Of a stretch of 64,000 nucleotides of DNA, positions 45,350 through 54,966 are shown piece after piece. The position numbers and the translations under genes were made by a program. Numbering within the stretch: the stretch's first letter is position 1; each line of letters opens with the position of its first letter. Origin of the DNA: Mycobacterium sp. GA-1199 (GTDB taxonomy: Bacteria > Actinomycetota > Actinomycetes > Mycobacteriales > Mycobacteriaceae); assembly GCF_001500045.1 (NCBI RefSeq), contig NZ_LQIX01000006.1, positions 1-64,000 on the forward strand, read 5' to 3'. Below the pieces are notes generated by a model. The model saw nothing but the letters and a program-made list of their open reading frames with translations, was not told the origin of the DNA and searched no databases.

Positions 45350-46522
45350 TCATCGGAAGGCGCTGACGCCGGTCAGCGCCTCTCCGATGACCAACTGATG
45401 CACTTCCGAGGTGCCTTCGTACGTCAGCACCGACTCCAGGTTGTTGGCGTGCCGAATGACCGGATACTCCAGGGTGATCCCGTTGGCGCCCAACAGGGTT
45501 CGGCACTGACGGGCGATCTGGATGGCCTCGCGGACATTGTTCAGCTTTCCGAGGCTGACCTGCTCGGGCTTGATCTTGCCCTCGTCCTTGAGCTTGCCGA
45601 GGTGAAGAGCGAGAAGTTGAGCCTTGGCGAGTTCGACGGCCATATCGGCGATCTTGGCTTGCGTCAGCTGGTAGCCCGCCAGCGGTTTGTCGAACACCTC
45701 TCGTGTGCCGATGTAGTCCAGGGCGGTCTGCAGACAGTCTCTGGCGGCGCCGACGCTGCCGAACACGATGCCGAACCGGGCCTCCGACAGGCAGCTGAGG
45801 GGCCCGGACAATCCCCGCGCCTCGGGCAGTTTCGCGGCGGCGGGCAACCGGACGTCGTCGAGGTGCAACTCGGAGGTGACCGAGGCCCGCAACGACAACT
45901 TGTGCGTCATGTCGGTCGCCGAGAATCCCGGCGTGCCGGCCGGCACGAGGAAGCCGGCCACCCCCTCGTCGGTCCGCGCCCACACGACCGCCATATCGGC
46001 GACTGACCCGTTGGTGATCCACATCTTCGACCCGCGCAGGACCCAGTCCGAGCCGTCCCGCTTCGCCGTCGTGCGCATCCCGCCGGGATTGGACCCGAAG
46101 TCGGGTTCGGTCAGCCCGAAACACCCGATGGCCTCACCGGTCGCCATCGCGGGCAGCCACTGGTTGCGCTGCTCCTCGCTGCCCCAGCGGTGAATCGCGA
46201 ACATCGCCAGCGACCCCTGCACCGAGACCAGGCTGCGCAGGCCGCTGTCCACGGCCTCGAGCTCTTGACACACCAGGCCGTAGGCGGTGGCGGTCGATCC
46301 GCCGCAGCCGTAACCCTTCAGGTGCATGCCCAGAAGCCCGAGCTTGCCGAAGTCCGCGGCCAGTTCGCGCACCGGCACCTGACCGGTCTCGAACCACTCG
46401 GCGATGAACGGGCGCAGCCGTTGTTCGCCGAACCGGCGCACGGTCTGGCGTAACTCGATGTCCTCGGGCGAGAGCAGGGAATCCAGCTCGAGCATGTCAT
46501 CGACGGCGGTCGCAGAACTCAT
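45350..46522 (-). CDS. Acyl-CoA dehydrogenase (glutaryl-CoA dehydrogenase-like)
   Basis: A 390-residue acyl-CoA dehydrogenase. Visible elements are the flavin/substrate segment CFGLTEPDFGSNPGGM, WITNGSVADM and the catalytic glutamate E369 in LTYEGTSEVHQL. The position of the glutamate and the pattern RSLVSVQGSLAMFAI resemble glutaryl-CoA dehydrogenases, but decarboxylation cannot be confirmed. It is convergent with the proline-rich protein (4-nt gap) and divergent from metB. I recall no orthologue between Rv1078 and Rv1079, so it may be a local insertion. Confidence 0.88.
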   Translation of the reverse strand: MSSATAVDDMLELDSLLSPEDIELRQTVRRFGEQRLRPFIAEWFETGQVPVRELAADFGKLGLLGMHLKGYGCGGSTATAYGLVCQELEAVDSGLRSLVSVQGSLAMFAIHRWGSEEQRNQWLPAMATGEAIGCFGLTEPDFGSNPGGMRTTAKRDGSDWVLRGSKMWITNGSVADMAVVWARTDEGVAGFLVPAGTPGFSATDMTHKLSLRASVTSELHLDDVRLPAAAKLPEARGLSGPLSCLSEARFGIVFGSVGAARDCLQTALDYIGTREVFDKPLAGYQLTQAKIADMAVELAKAQLLALHLGKLKDEGKIKPEQVSLGKLNNVREAIQIARQCRTLLGANGITLEYPVIRHANNLESVLTYEGTSEVHQLVIGEALTGVSAFR

Positions 46523-46576
46523 GGGACATGTCTACCCGGTCGGCGTGCACTGCAGTCGTGGCTAGGCTGAACGGTG

Positions 46577-47755
46577 ATGTCGAAGAACGAAACGCAGGGC
46601 ACGTCCACGCAGGGTTTGTCCACGCAGGGCTTGTCAACCAAGGCCATCCACGCCGTCCGACCCGACCTGACCACCGGAGCCGTCAACGCACCGATCTATG
46701 CCAGTTCGACGTTCGCGCAGGACGGTGTCGGCGGACTGCGCGGCGGATACGAATACGCCAGAACGGGCAACCCCACCCGCGCGGCGCTGGAGGCCTCCCT
46801 CGCCGCTGTGGAGGCGGCCGCCTATGGCCGGGCGTTCTCCTCGGGCATGGCGGCGACGGACTGCGCGTTGCGCGCGATTCTGCGGCCGGGTGACCACGTC
46901 GTGATGCCCGACGACGCATACGGCGGGACGTTCCGGCTGATCGACAAGGTGTTCACCAAGTGGGGCATCGACTACACCGCCGTTGCGCTCGCCGATCTGG
47001 ACGCGGTGCGTGCGGCGATCACGCCCAACACCCGGATGATCCTGGTGGAAACTCCGACCAACCCGCTGCTGTCGATCGCCGACATCAGCGCGATCGCCCA
47101 GATTGCGGCGACGTCGAACGTGAAAGTGTTGGTGGACAACACCTTCGCCTCACCCGCGCTGCAGCAGCCGCTGCTGCTGGGGGCCGACATCGTGCTGCAC
47201 TCCACCACCAAGTACATCGGCGGACACTCTGATGTGGTGGGCGGTGCGCTGCTGACCAACGACGAGGAACTCGACGCCGCTTTCGCGTTCCTGCAGAACG
47301 GTGCGGGCGGGGTGCCCGGCCCGTTCGACGCCTACCTGACCCTGCGCGGTCTGAAGACTCTGGTGATCCGCATGCAGCGGCACAGCGCCAATGCGGCCGT
47401 CATCGCCGAGTTTCTCGACGGTCACCCCGCGATCGAGACCGTGCTCTACCCGGGACTACCCGGGCATCCGGGCCACGAGGTCGCGGCCCGGCAGATGGCC
47501 GGCTTCGGGGGCATGGTGTCCGTGCGACTGCGCGGCGGAGCGGAAGCTGCACGTAAACTCTGTTCCCGCACAAAGCTTTTCATCCTCGCCGAGTCGTTGG
47601 GTGGCGTCGAATCACTGATCGAGCACCCCGGAGCGATGACTCATGCGTCGACCGCGGGTTCCCAACTGGAGGTCCCCGATGACCTGGTGCGGCTGTCGGT
47701 CGGTATCGAAGACGTTGCGGATCTGCTGGCCGACCTCGAGCAGGCGTTGAGCTAG
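46577..47755 (+). CDS. metB: Cystathionine gamma-synthase
   Basis: A 392-residue PLP fold-type I enzyme of the Cys/Met metabolism family. The PLP lysine is in HSTTKYIGGHSD, and the segments YEYARTGNPTR and LVDNTFASP are typical. It makes cystathionine from an O-acyl homoserine and cysteine, or acts as gamma-lyase. With cbs 3 kb upstream it covers both directions of transsulfuration. The N-terminus has a three-fold pentapeptide repeat (TQGxS) not needed for the fold. The ATG at 46577 is preferred to the adjacent GTG. Confidence 0.93.
   Translation: MSKNETQGTSTQGLSTQGLSTKAIHAVRPDLTTGAVNAPIYASSTFAQDGVGGLRGGYEYARTGNPTRAALEASLAAVEAAAYGRAFSSGMAATDCALRAILRPGDHVVMPDDAYGGTFRLIDKVFTKWGIDYTAVALADLDAVRAAITPNTRMILVETPTNPLLSIADISAIAQIAATSNVKVLVDNTFASPALQQPLLLGADIVLHSTTKYIGGHSDVVGGALLTNDEELDAAFAFLQNGAGGVPGPFDAYLTLRGLKTLVIRMQRHSANAAVIAEFLDGHPAIETVLYPGLPGHPGHEVAARQMAGFGGMVSVRLRGGAEAARKLCSRTKLFILAESLGGVESLIEHPGAMTHASTAGSQLEVPDDLVRLSVGIEDVADLLADLEQALS
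46592..46636. repeat. Three 15-bp tandem repeats in the metB 5' end
   Basis: Units 46592-46606, 46607-46621 and 46622-46636 each begin ACGCAGGG and encode TQGTS, TQGLS, TQGLS. In-frame copy number changes would lengthen or shorten the disordered N-terminus. Confidence 0.85.
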
Positions 47756-47758
47756 CGG

Positions 47759-48421
47759 CTAGGACAGCACCGGGCGCAGTGCCGACGCCGTGACCGCGAG
47801 GTTCATCTCGGGCAACGCGGTCGGTGACTCCTCGACCCAACTGCCCAGCGCGATCTCGCCGGCTCGGGCGTGCACCCACCGCCAGCCCCGGTCGTTGAGG
47901 CTGAGCAGTGCGCCCAGACCGTCGATCGCGTGCAGCAGCGAGATGATCGCCGCCGTGGGCGGGCTCGGCGGCCTGCGATCGAACAGCGCCGACAACAGTG
48001 CCGACCGCGCCTGGCCGACGCGGTTGCGGTTGGTCAGCGGCCATGCGAATTCGTGTCCGAACCGTTTGTCCGGCAGGGGGATACGTCGGATCTGACCGGT
48101 TCGTTCCAGATGGCCGACGATGTGGGCCTCGGTGTGCTTGGCCAGCCGCTTGACCGCCGTCTTGGGCCGCAACGGGCGACGCTGCAACAGCCGGAACGCC
48201 GGTTCTGTGACCGGGTCGGTAGCGCCCGGGGTCGACAACGCGATCAGGTGGCCCGCTTCGACCGCCTCACCGTCGACCGACGGCCGGATCCGGCAGGCCA
48301 GGGCCAGGTCGAGCAGCACCGCGGCGGCCAGCACCCGCTCTCGGCGCTGACGGTCGAGAACCGGCTGAGCCGACGCGTTGTCGAGCAGCAACAGGAACAA
48401 GTCCTCGGCGATCTGCGCCAT
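47759..48421 (-). CDS. GOLPH3/VPS74 family protein
   Basis: A 220-residue soluble protein with the GPP34 pattern: AEDLFLLLLDNASAQP at the N-terminus, an AAVLLDLALACRI helix, and a C-terminal ISLLHAIDGLGALL helix. In eukaryotes the family binds phosphatidylinositol 4-phosphate at the Golgi; actinobacterial members have no assigned function. It sits between metB (convergent, 3-nt gap) and greA (same strand). Confidence 0.82.
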   Translation of the reverse strand: MAQIAEDLFLLLLDNASAQPVLDRQRRERVLAAAVLLDLALACRIRPSVDGEAVEAGHLIALSTPGATDPVTEPAFRLLQRRPLRPKTAVKRLAKHTEAHIVGHLERTGQIRRIPLPDKRFGHEFAWPLTNRNRVGQARSALLSALFDRRPPSPPTAAIISLLHAIDGLGALLSLNDRGWRWVHARAGEIALGSWVEESPTALPEMNLAVTASALRPVLS

Positions 48422-48476
48422 GAGCGGATGCTAAACCGCACCCCGCCCGGGACTCGAATTCAGCTACAGGTTGCCG

Positions 48477-48971
48477 TCAGGCGTGATACGGCTCGGCCTC
48501 GAGCAGTTTCACCTTGACCGTGCTGCCGCTGGGCACCGTGTACGTGCGCACGTCGCCGACCTTCGCGTCGAGAAGCGCCTCGCCCAGCGGCGACTTCGGC
48601 GAGTACACCTCGAGCTTGCCGTCGCTGATGCCCTCTTGGCGGGTGGCGATCAGGAAGGTCTCGGTGTCGCTCTCGTCGTCGCCGTACTGAACCTTGACCA
48701 CCGAACCGGGCAGCGCGACGCCCGACTGCTTGGGCGCCTCGCCGACCTTGGCGTTGTTGAGCAGTTCCTGAAGCTGGCGAATCCGGGCCTCCTGCTGGCC
48801 CTGCTCCTCTCGGGCGGCGTGGTATCCGCCGTTCTCGCGGAGGTCGCCCTCTTCACGGCGGTCGTTGATCTCGGCGGCGATGACGGGCCGGTTGGCGATC
48901 AGCTGGTCGAGCTCCGCCTTCAACCGGTCAAATGCCTCCTGGGTGAGCCAGGTGACCTGCGTATCGGTCAT
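48477..48971 (-). CDS. greA: Transcription elongation factor GreA
   Basis: A 164-residue GreA. It has an N-terminal antiparallel coiled coil (about 10-80) with the tip acidic pair in [15 protein letters not shown], and a C-terminal FKBP-like domain ending with [11 protein letters not shown]; the segment [16 protein letters not shown] is typical. It rescues backtracked RNA polymerase by stimulating transcript cleavage. The ATG at 48971 has AGGAG upstream; the open frame further upstream is not coding. It matches Rv1080c. Confidence 0.96.
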   Translation of the reverse strand: MTDTQVTWLTQEAFDRLKAELDQLIANRPVIAAEINDRREEGDLRENGGYHAAREEQGQQEARIRQLQELLNNAKVGEAPKQSGVALPGSVVKVQYGDDESDTETFLIATRQEGISDGKLEVYSPKSPLGEALLDAKVGDVRTYTVPSGSTVKVKLLEAEPYHA

Positions 48972-49217
48972 ATCGTCGCGCTCCTGTCTATTTGGGTCTT
49001 GTGGGCGTTCTCGCGCTCTTCTCGCGTAAGACGTCTGGTGGTACGGCGCCGGGGCTTGACGTGTATTGCCGCGGTCAGCGCGCTCAGTCACAGCACCAAA
49101 TGCAGCAATACACGGCTCCAGCAGGAACCGTGTACCCGACCATGGTAGCACCGAAGGGGCGCCTGATTTTCACGAATTCGCAGTTCGGCGTCTGCCGCAC
49201 CGACGATCAATATGATT

Positions 49218-49640
49218 TCAATGAGTCGTCAGATACGACGGCACGTCGGTTCCGCATCCGTAAATATCCCCGATCACGGGCTGGCGGGTCGCTTTGACCG
49301 GTGCGGTCAATTGCACGGTCTGTTGTGACGACGGTGGCACCAGCACCTCCCTGCGGCCGGTCTCGGCGCCGTCGATGGAGCGGGCCCGCACGATGCAGAC
49401 GACCGGCTGGGACGGGTCTTCGCGGGTGACGCTGATCGTCACCGACACCGTCTCGTCGTCGATGAGTTCGTAGGCGCCGAGCTCGCCCGTCACGGGCTCG
49501 CTCTCGAACCGCCCGAACGCCACCACCGCGACGGTCACCCCCACTGCCAGAGCGAGCAACGTGAACGCGACGGCGAGCCAACGGCGGCGGACACCGGGCA
49601 GCCGCTGGCGGCCATAGCGTGCGGCGGGGCGTTCGATCAT
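49218..49640 (-). CDS. DUF4307 membrane protein
   Basis: A 140-residue protein with a basic cytosolic N-terminus, one transmembrane helix at about 22-43 and an exported domain. The domain has two cysteines (VVCIVRAR and GCGTDVP) that may pair. This matches the actinobacterial DUF4307 family and the position of Rv1081c. It is divergent from mca, the mycothiol conjugate amidase. No function is known. Confidence 0.88.
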   Translation of the reverse strand: MIERPAARYGRQRLPGVRRRWLAVAFTLLALAVGVTVAVVAFGRFESEPVTGELGAYELIDDETVSVTISVTREDPSQPVVCIVRARSIDGAETGRREVLVPPSSQQTVQLTAPVKATRQPVIGDIYGCGTDVPSYLTTH

Positions 49641-49758
49641 CTAGTTTTCTAGGCTCTCGGTCGGATGGATCTGCAGAACTGGAACTATAGGGACTATTGA
49701 GAGGTCTCCGCGGGTTGATATCGCCGGAGACGACAGCGCGATGATAAGGCAGAGCAGG

Positions 49759-50628
49759 TTGAGCGAACTGCGGTTGATGGCGGTGCACGCACACCCGGAC
49801 GACGAGTCCAGCAAGGGTGCCGCCACGATGGCTCGGTACGTGGACGAGGGTGTCCGCGTGCTCGTGGTGACGCTTACCGGCGGCGAGCGCGGCGACATCC
49901 TCAACCCGGCCATGGACCTGCCCGAGGTGCACGGGCGGATGGCCGAGATCCGCCGCGACGAGATGGCCAAGGCCGCCGAGATCCTCGGCGTCGAGCACCG
50001 CTGGCTCGGCTTCGTCGACTCAGGGCTGCCCGAAGGCGACCCGCTTCCGCCGCTGCCCGAAGGTTGCCTCGGTGTGGTGCCGCTCGAGCAACCGGTCGAG
50101 GCCCTGGTGCGCGTCGTGCGCGAGTTTCGGCCACACGTGATGACCACCTACGACGAGAACGGCGGCTACCCGCATCCGGATCACATCAGATGCCATCAGG
50201 TGTCGATGGGTGCCTACGAGGCTGCCGGTGACCACCGCCTGTTCCCCGACGCCGGCGAGCCGTGGGACGTCCAGAAGCTGTACTACACGCACGGCTTCGT
50301 GCGGCAGCGGATGCAACTGCTGCAGGACGAGTTCGCCAAGCACGGCGAGCTCGGCCCGTTCGAAAAGTGGCTCAAGCACTGGGATCCCGAGCACGACATC
50401 TTCGCCAAGCGCGTGACCACTCGCGTCGAGTGCGCAAAGTATTTCGCCCTGCGCGACGACGCGTTGCGCGCGCACGCCACCCAGATCGACCCCAACGGGG
50501 ACTTCTTCCGCGCCCCGATCGAATGGCAGCAACGGCTCTGGCCCACCGAGGAGTTCGAGTTGGCCCGCTCGCGCGTACCCGTATCGCTTCCTGAGGATGA
50601 CCTTTTCGCCGGGATCGAGGGCCGATGA
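49759..50628 (+). CDS. mca: Mycothiol S-conjugate amidase
   Basis: A 289-residue LmbE-family zinc amidase that cleaves mycothiol S-conjugates for export as mercapturates. Metal motifs are HPDD at residues 12-15 and HPDH at 139-142. The start is taken at TTG 49759 because the protein then begins [16 protein letters not shown] as in M. tuberculosis Mca; an ATG at 49741 would add six residues. The 3' end overlaps the next gene (ATGA, 50625-50628). Confidence 0.95.
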   Translation: MSELRLMAVHAHPDDESSKGAATMARYVDEGVRVLVVTLTGGERGDILNPAMDLPEVHGRMAEIRRDEMAKAAEILGVEHRWLGFVDSGLPEGDPLPPLPEGCLGVVPLEQPVEALVRVVREFRPHVMTTYDENGGYPHPDHIRCHQVSMGAYEAAGDHRLFPDAGEPWDVQKLYYTHGFVRQRMQLLQDEFAKHGELGPFEKWLKHWDPEHDIFAKRVTTRVECAKYFALRDDALRAHATQIDPNGDFFRAPIEWQQRLWPTEEFELARSRVPVSLPEDDLFAGIEGR

Positions 50629-50909
50629 ACCTCCTGCTCGCCGTCGACTTCCTAGCCCAAGATCCGCCCCGGGACACCGGACCGGACTTCGGCAAGGCCA
50701 GCCCGCTCGGACTGCTGATCGTGGTGCTGCTCCTGATCGGCACATTCCTGCTGGTCCGGTCGATGAACCGGCAGCTGCGAAAGGTGCCGGAGTCGTTCGA
50801 CCCGCAGGATTCGGACTCAGAGGAGACCACCGAGTCGCCCGACGAGCCCCAGGCGCCGATCGAAAGCGACCCGCCGCCCGACGGGACGAAACGTGAGCCC
50901 GGGGGCTAA
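50625..50909 (+). CDS. Small single-pass membrane protein
   Basis: A 94-residue protein with one strongly hydrophobic segment at about 27-45 ([19 protein letters not shown]), followed by a basic stretch and an acidic, Pro/Ser-rich C-terminal tail. It lies between mca and the thioredoxin-domain gene and overlaps both by a few bases, as does Rv1083. Function unknown; an adaptor for the neighbours is possible. Confidence 0.85.
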   Translation: MNLLLAVDFLAQDPPRDTGPDFGKASPLGLLIVVLLLIGTFLLVRSMNRQLRKVPESFDPQDSDSEETTESPDEPQAPIESDPPPDGTKREPGG

Positions 50910-52905
50910 CACGCTCTCGCGGGCCACCAGCCCGTACCTGCGTCAGCACGCGGACAACCCGGTGCATTGGCGCGAGTGGACGCCGGAGGCGTTGGCCGAG
51001 GCGGCCGATCGCGACGTGCCGATCTTGCTGTCGATCGGCTACGCGGCCTGCCACTGGTGCCATGTCATGGCTCATGAGTCGTTCGACGACGCCGAAGTTG
51101 CTGCCGTCGCGAACTCTGGCTTCGTCTGCATCAAGGTCGACCGCGAGGAACGACCCGATCTCGATGCGGTGTACATGACCGCCACCGTTGCGCTCACCGG
51201 GCAGGGCGGCTGGCCGATGACCTGCTTCCTCACCCCGGACGGCAGGCCGTTCTTCTGCGGGACGTACTACCCCAAGGCGACCTTCCTCCAACTGCTGGCT
51301 GCGGTCACCGACACCTGGCGCAACCGCCGCGGCGAGGTCGAGGAGGCGTCCGACAAGATCACCGAGGAACTTCGCTCGATGGCTTCCGGTCTGCCCGGTG
51401 GGGGACCGCCCTTGCAACCGGCGCTGTGCGATCACGCCGTCGCCGCAGTGCTGCAGGACGAGGACGTCACCCGCGGTGGATTCGCCGCCAATCCCGCTGG
51501 TGCGCCCAAGTTCCCGCCATCGGCGTTACTCGAAGGATTGCTGCGTAGCCACGAGCGCACCGGTGACATCATGCCAATGGAAACCGTCGAGCGGACCTGC
51601 ACGGCGATGGCCCGCGGCGGTATCTATGACCAGTTGGCGGGGGGCTTCGCCCGCTACAGCGTCGACGCGGCCTGGGTGGTTCCCCACTTCGAGAAGATGT
51701 TGTATGACAACGCCCTGCTGCTGCGGGCGTACGCGCACTGGGCGCGGCGTACCGCGAACCCCTTGGCGCACAAGGTCGCCGCCGAAACGGCCGCGTTCAT
51801 GATCGACGAGCTCGGCGCCGACGGCATGTTCACCTCGTCCTTGGACGCCGATGCGGACGGCGAGGAGGGGCTGACGTACGTGTTCACGCCCGCGCAGTTG
51901 CGCGAGTTCCTCGGTGAGGACGACGGTCGTTGGGCCGCAGACCTTTTCGCGGTGACCGAGGTGGGCACGTTCGAACAGGGTGCCTCGGTGTTGCAGCTTC
52001 CGCGCGACCCCGACGATCGGGAGCGGTTCGCCAGGGTGCGGGCGGCGCTGCTGGCGGCGCGGCTCACCCGACCGCAACCCGGCCGCGACGACAAGGTCGT
52101 CACCGCATGGAACGGAATGGCGATCACCGCGCTTGCCGAAGCCGCCGTCGCGCTCGACCGGCCCGAATTGCTCGATGCCGCAACGCGATGTGCCCGCGCC
52201 GTATGGGAGCTGCACATGGTTGACGGCAGGCTGCGGCGGGCAAGCCTCGACGGTTCGGTGGGCGGGAGCGCCGCGATACTCGAAGACCACGGCGCGCTGG
52301 CCACCGGTCTGTTGACCGTTCACCAGATGACGGGTGAGCCGGTCTGGCTGGAGGCTGCGCTGACGCTGCTCGACATCGCGCTCGAGCACTTCGCCGACCC
52401 GGACCGGCCCGGCCGGTGGTTCGACACCGCCGACGACGCAGAGACGTTGATGGTGCGGCCGGCCGATCCGCTCGACGGCGCCACGCCGTCAGGAGCGTCG
52501 CTGATCGCCGAGGCGCTGCTCACCGCGGCGCACCTCGCCCCAGCGGAAAGGGCTGATCGCTATGCCGCGGCCGCCGACGCCACGCTCGCGGCGGCCACAC
52601 CGATCCTGACCCGGTTCCCGCGCTCCGGTGGGCACTGGCTCGCCGTCGCGGAGGCGGCCGTGCGCGGGCCCATCCAGGTCGCGGTGGCGTGCGACCCCGC
52701 CCGCTCAGAACTGCTGGCGGTCGCGCGGCGGCTGGCGCCGGGCGGGGCGGTCGTCGTGGGCGGGGCGGTGAATTCGTCGGAGCTGCTGATCGACCGAGAC
52801 CGGGTCGGCGGGGCCGACGCCGCCCACGTGTGCCGCGGAAGAACGTGCGATCTGCCGGTCATCACGGCACCGGAACTCGCTGCCGCCCTAGGCGCGTCCG
52901 TGTAG
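50893..52905 (+). CDS. Thioredoxin domain-containing YyaL-like protein
   Basis: A 670-residue protein starting at GTG 50893. The N-terminal 170 residues are a DUF255 thioredoxin-like domain with the CHWCHVM redox motif near residue 54; the rest is an alpha/alpha-toroid (six-hairpin glycosidase-like) region with VVPHFEKMLYDNALL and DKVVTAWNGMAITAL. The family is widespread (YyaL, SPATA20) with no settled reaction. The mca-membrane protein-YyaL operon matches Rv1082-Rv1084 and hints at thiol chemistry. Confidence 0.9.
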   Translation: MSPGANTLSRATSPYLRQHADNPVHWREWTPEALAEAADRDVPILLSIGYAACHWCHVMAHESFDDAEVAAVANSGFVCIKVDREERPDLDAVYMTATVALTGQGGWPMTCFLTPDGRPFFCGTYYPKATFLQLLAAVTDTWRNRRGEVEEASDKITEELRSMASGLPGGGPPLQPALCDHAVAAVLQDEDVTRGGFAANPAGAPKFPPSALLEGLLRSHERTGDIMPMETVERTCTAMARGGIYDQLAGGFARYSVDAAWVVPHFEKMLYDNALLLRAYAHWARRTANPLAHKVAAETAAFMIDELGADGMFTSSLDADADGEEGLTYVFTPAQLREFLGEDDGRWAADLFAVTEVGTFEQGASVLQLPRDPDDRERFARVRAALLAARLTRPQPGRDDKVVTAWNGMAITALAEAAVALDRPELLDAATRCARAVWELHMVDGRLRRASLDGSVGGSAAILEDHGALATGLLTVHQMTGEPVWLEAALTLLDIALEHFADPDRPGRWFDTADDAETLMVRPADPLDGATPSGASLIAEALLTAAHLAPAERADRYAAAADATLAAATPILTRFPRSGGHWLAVAEAAVRGPIQVAVACDPARSELLAVARRLAPGGAVVVGGAVNSSELLIDRDRVGGADAAHVCRGRTCDLPVITAPELAAALGASV

Positions 52906-52915
52906 CGTTCGGCGC

Positions 52916-53287
52916 ATGCCGACGCCGGAAGACAACGCCAAGACCGTCACCCGCTACCTCGAATTGGCCGCGCAGGGCAAGGCCGACGACATCGTCGAGC
53001 TCTACGCCGACGACGGCACCGTCGAGGATCCGGTCGGCGGCGAGGTGCACATCGGCCGCAAGGCGATCCGCGGTTTCTACGACGCGCTCCCCACGATGGG
53101 CGCCCAGGCCGAGGTCGTCACGCTGCGGGCGCTGGGCAACGAGGTGGCGTTCTTCTGGTCGCTGACCATCGACCTCGGCGACAACAAGATGCGCATCGAG
53201 ATCATCAGCGTGATGACCTTCAACGAGGAGGGCAAGATCGCGTCGATGAAGGCCTACTGGACCCCGGAGAACGTCACCCAGCTCTAG
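52916..53287 (+). CDS. Ketosteroid isomerase-like NTF2-fold protein
   Basis: A 123-residue protein that aligns well with bacterial delta5-3-ketosteroid isomerase: Y14 and D38 (in VEDPVG) are kept at the same numbers. The residue aligned with catalytic D99 is a serine (S98 in EIISVM), so the oxyanion hole is altered. It may be a slow isomerase, a steroid-binding protein or a different hydratase-type enzyme. It is 10 nt after the YyaL-like gene, probably in the same operon. Confidence 0.85.
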   Translation: MPTPEDNAKTVTRYLELAAQGKADDIVELYADDGTVEDPVGGEVHIGRKAIRGFYDALPTMGAQAEVVTLRALGNEVAFFWSLTIDLGDNKMRIEIISVMTFNEEGKIASMKAYWTPENVTQL

Positions 53288-53346
53288 CGAGCGACCGCCG
53301 AATGCCGCTTTTCGGCGGCGTGTACTGCGCAGACACGGTCGCTCGC
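53287..53346. terminator. Bidirectional nested hairpin between convergent genes
   Basis: Outer arms GCGAGCGACCG (53287-53297) and its complement (53336-53346); inner arms CCGCCGAA (53295-53302) and TTCGGCGG (53311-53318). It fills the gap between the ketosteroid isomerase-like gene and the hemolysin III gene. Confidence 0.7.
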
Positions 53347-53357
53347 GGAGTGGCGGG

Positions 53358-54098
53358 CTAGAAGACGGCGAACCACATCGCGATGTAGTGGCAGATCGCC
53401 GCCACCGCGGTGCACGCGTGGAAGAACTCGTGGTGGCCGAACACGGTCGGCCACGGATTGGGCCACTTGAGCGCGTAGAGCACGCCGCCGATGCTGTAGA
53501 GCGCGCCACCGACGATCAGCAGCACCAGCGCGGCCACTCCCGCACCGTGCGTGATCGGTCCGACGAACCACGCCGCCACCCAGCCGAGCAGGATGTAGAG
53601 CGGCACCCCGACCCACCGCGGCGCCGACGGCCAGAAGCACTTGAGCAGCACGCCGGCGATCGCACCGCCCCACACGATCCAGAACAACACCATGCCGTCG
53701 GTCTGCGGCAACGCGAGCAGGGCGAACGGTGTATAGCTGCCGGCGATGAACACGAAGATCATCGAGTGGTCGAGTCGCTTCATCCACTTGCGTGCGGTGG
53801 GCGACTTCCAGTTGACCCGGTGATACGCGCCGCTGACCGCGAACATCGCCACGATGGTGAGCGTGTAGATCAGTGTCGCGACGCCCGCGCGGGTGGACTC
53901 CACCGACCACGACACCGACACCAGCGTGGCACCGCAGATGGCCGCGATGCCCGCGGCGTAGACGTGGATCCACCCCCGCGCGCGCGGCTTGCCGATGAAA
54001 TTGGCGAGACCGTCGACAACGGCTTCCGGGAAATCCTCTGCGGCGTTGTGCGGGCCGCGGGACTCATCGGAATCGGTGGTGTCGATGGATCGGGTCAT
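53358..54098 (-). CDS. Hemolysin III family membrane protein
   Basis: A 246-residue protein with seven hydrophobic helices of the HlyIII/PAQR superfamily. Conserved metal-site residues are visible: AYHRVNW in the first half and [16 protein letters not shown] near the C-terminus. PAQR proteins have zinc-dependent hydrolase-like sites; the bacterial role is unclear. The ATG at 54098 is preceded by GGAGGTGAC; the upstream ATG at 54179 lacks this. It matches Rv1085c. Confidence 0.9.
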   Translation of the reverse strand: MTRSIDTTDSDESRGPHNAAEDFPEAVVDGLANFIGKPRARGWIHVYAAGIAAICGATLVSVSWSVESTRAGVATLIYTLTIVAMFAVSGAYHRVNWKSPTARKWMKRLDHSMIFVFIAGSYTPFALLALPQTDGMVLFWIVWGGAIAGVLLKCFWPSAPRWVGVPLYILLGWVAAWFVGPITHGAGVAALVLLIVGGALYSIGGVLYALKWPNPWPTVFGHHEFFHACTAVAAICHYIAMWFAVF

Positions 54099-54153
54099 GT
54101 CACCTCCACTAATGCCATGGGGGTTTTCGAACCTCACAGTAGTCTGGATCTTC

Positions 54154-54951
54154 GTGGAGCTCATTCCCCCGCGCCTCAAAGAGCCGGCCTATCGGCTGTA
54201 TGAGATGCGGCTGCGCCAGGAGCTGGCACGGTCGAAATCCCAACTGCCGCGCCATATTGCCGTTTTGTGTGACGGCAACCGCCGGTGGGCACGTGACCTT
54301 GGACACGATGACGTCAGCGTCGGGTACCGGATGGGTGCCCGCAAGATCGCCGACATGCTGCGCTGGTGTCAAGAAACCGGCATCGAGATGGCCACGGTGT
54401 ATCTGCTGTCCACCGAGAACCTGCAGCGTGCCCCCGACGAACTGTCCCCGCTGATCGAGATCATCACCGACGTCGTCGAGGAGATCTGCGCGCCCGCCAA
54501 CCACTGGAGCGTGCGCACGGTCGGTGATCTGGAGCTGATCGGCGAAGAGCCCGCGCGCCGGCTGCGTGACGCCGTCGGGTCGACGCGGTCGGAGGCTGCT
54601 GCCCAGACTTTCCATGTCAACCTCGCCGTGGGCTACGGCGGGCGCCAGGAGATCGTCGACGCCGTCCGCCAGCTACTGAGCAAGGAGCTGGCCAACGGCA
54701 GCACCGGTGAACAGCTGATCGACGCCGTCACCATCGATGCGATCTCGGAGAATCTCTACACCTCCGGACAACCGGACCCCGACCTGGTCATCCGCACCTC
54801 GGGGGAGCAGCGATTGTCCGGCTTCCTGCTGTGGCAGAGCGCGTATTCCGAGATGTGGTTCACCGACGCCTACTGGCCGGCGTTCCGGCGGGTCGACTTC
54901 CTGCGCGCACTACGCGACTACACCGTGCGCCATCGCCGGTACGGAATGTGA
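54154..54951 (+). CDS. Short-chain (Z)-isoprenyl diphosphate synthase
   Basis: A 265-residue cis-prenyltransferase. The catalytic P-loop region reads [15 protein letters not shown] with the essential Asp and the Asn-Arg-Arg-Trp run; C-terminal [19 protein letters not shown] is typical. It is very close to Rv1086, which makes Z,E-farnesyl diphosphate for decaprenyl phosphate synthesis. The GTG at 54154 gives the Rv1086-like start ([10 protein letters not shown]); 55 nt separate it from the divergent hemolysin III start. Confidence 0.95.
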   Translation: MELIPPRLKEPAYRLYEMRLRQELARSKSQLPRHIAVLCDGNRRWARDLGHDDVSVGYRMGARKIADMLRWCQETGIEMATVYLLSTENLQRAPDELSPLIEIITDVVEEICAPANHWSVRTVGDLELIGEEPARRLRDAVGSTRSEAAAQTFHVNLAVGYGGRQEIVDAVRQLLSKELANGSTGEQLIDAVTIDAISENLYTSGQPDPDLVIRTSGEQRLSGFLLWQSAYSEMWFTDAYWPAFRRVDFLRALRDYTVRHRRYGM

Positions 54952-54966
54952 TGCCACACTGAGAAC

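Noticed and set aside
49109..49134. Small hairpin TACACGG/CCGTGTA between greA and the DUF4307 gene
   Set aside because: Only 7 bp with a 12-nt loop and no T-tract; could be chance.
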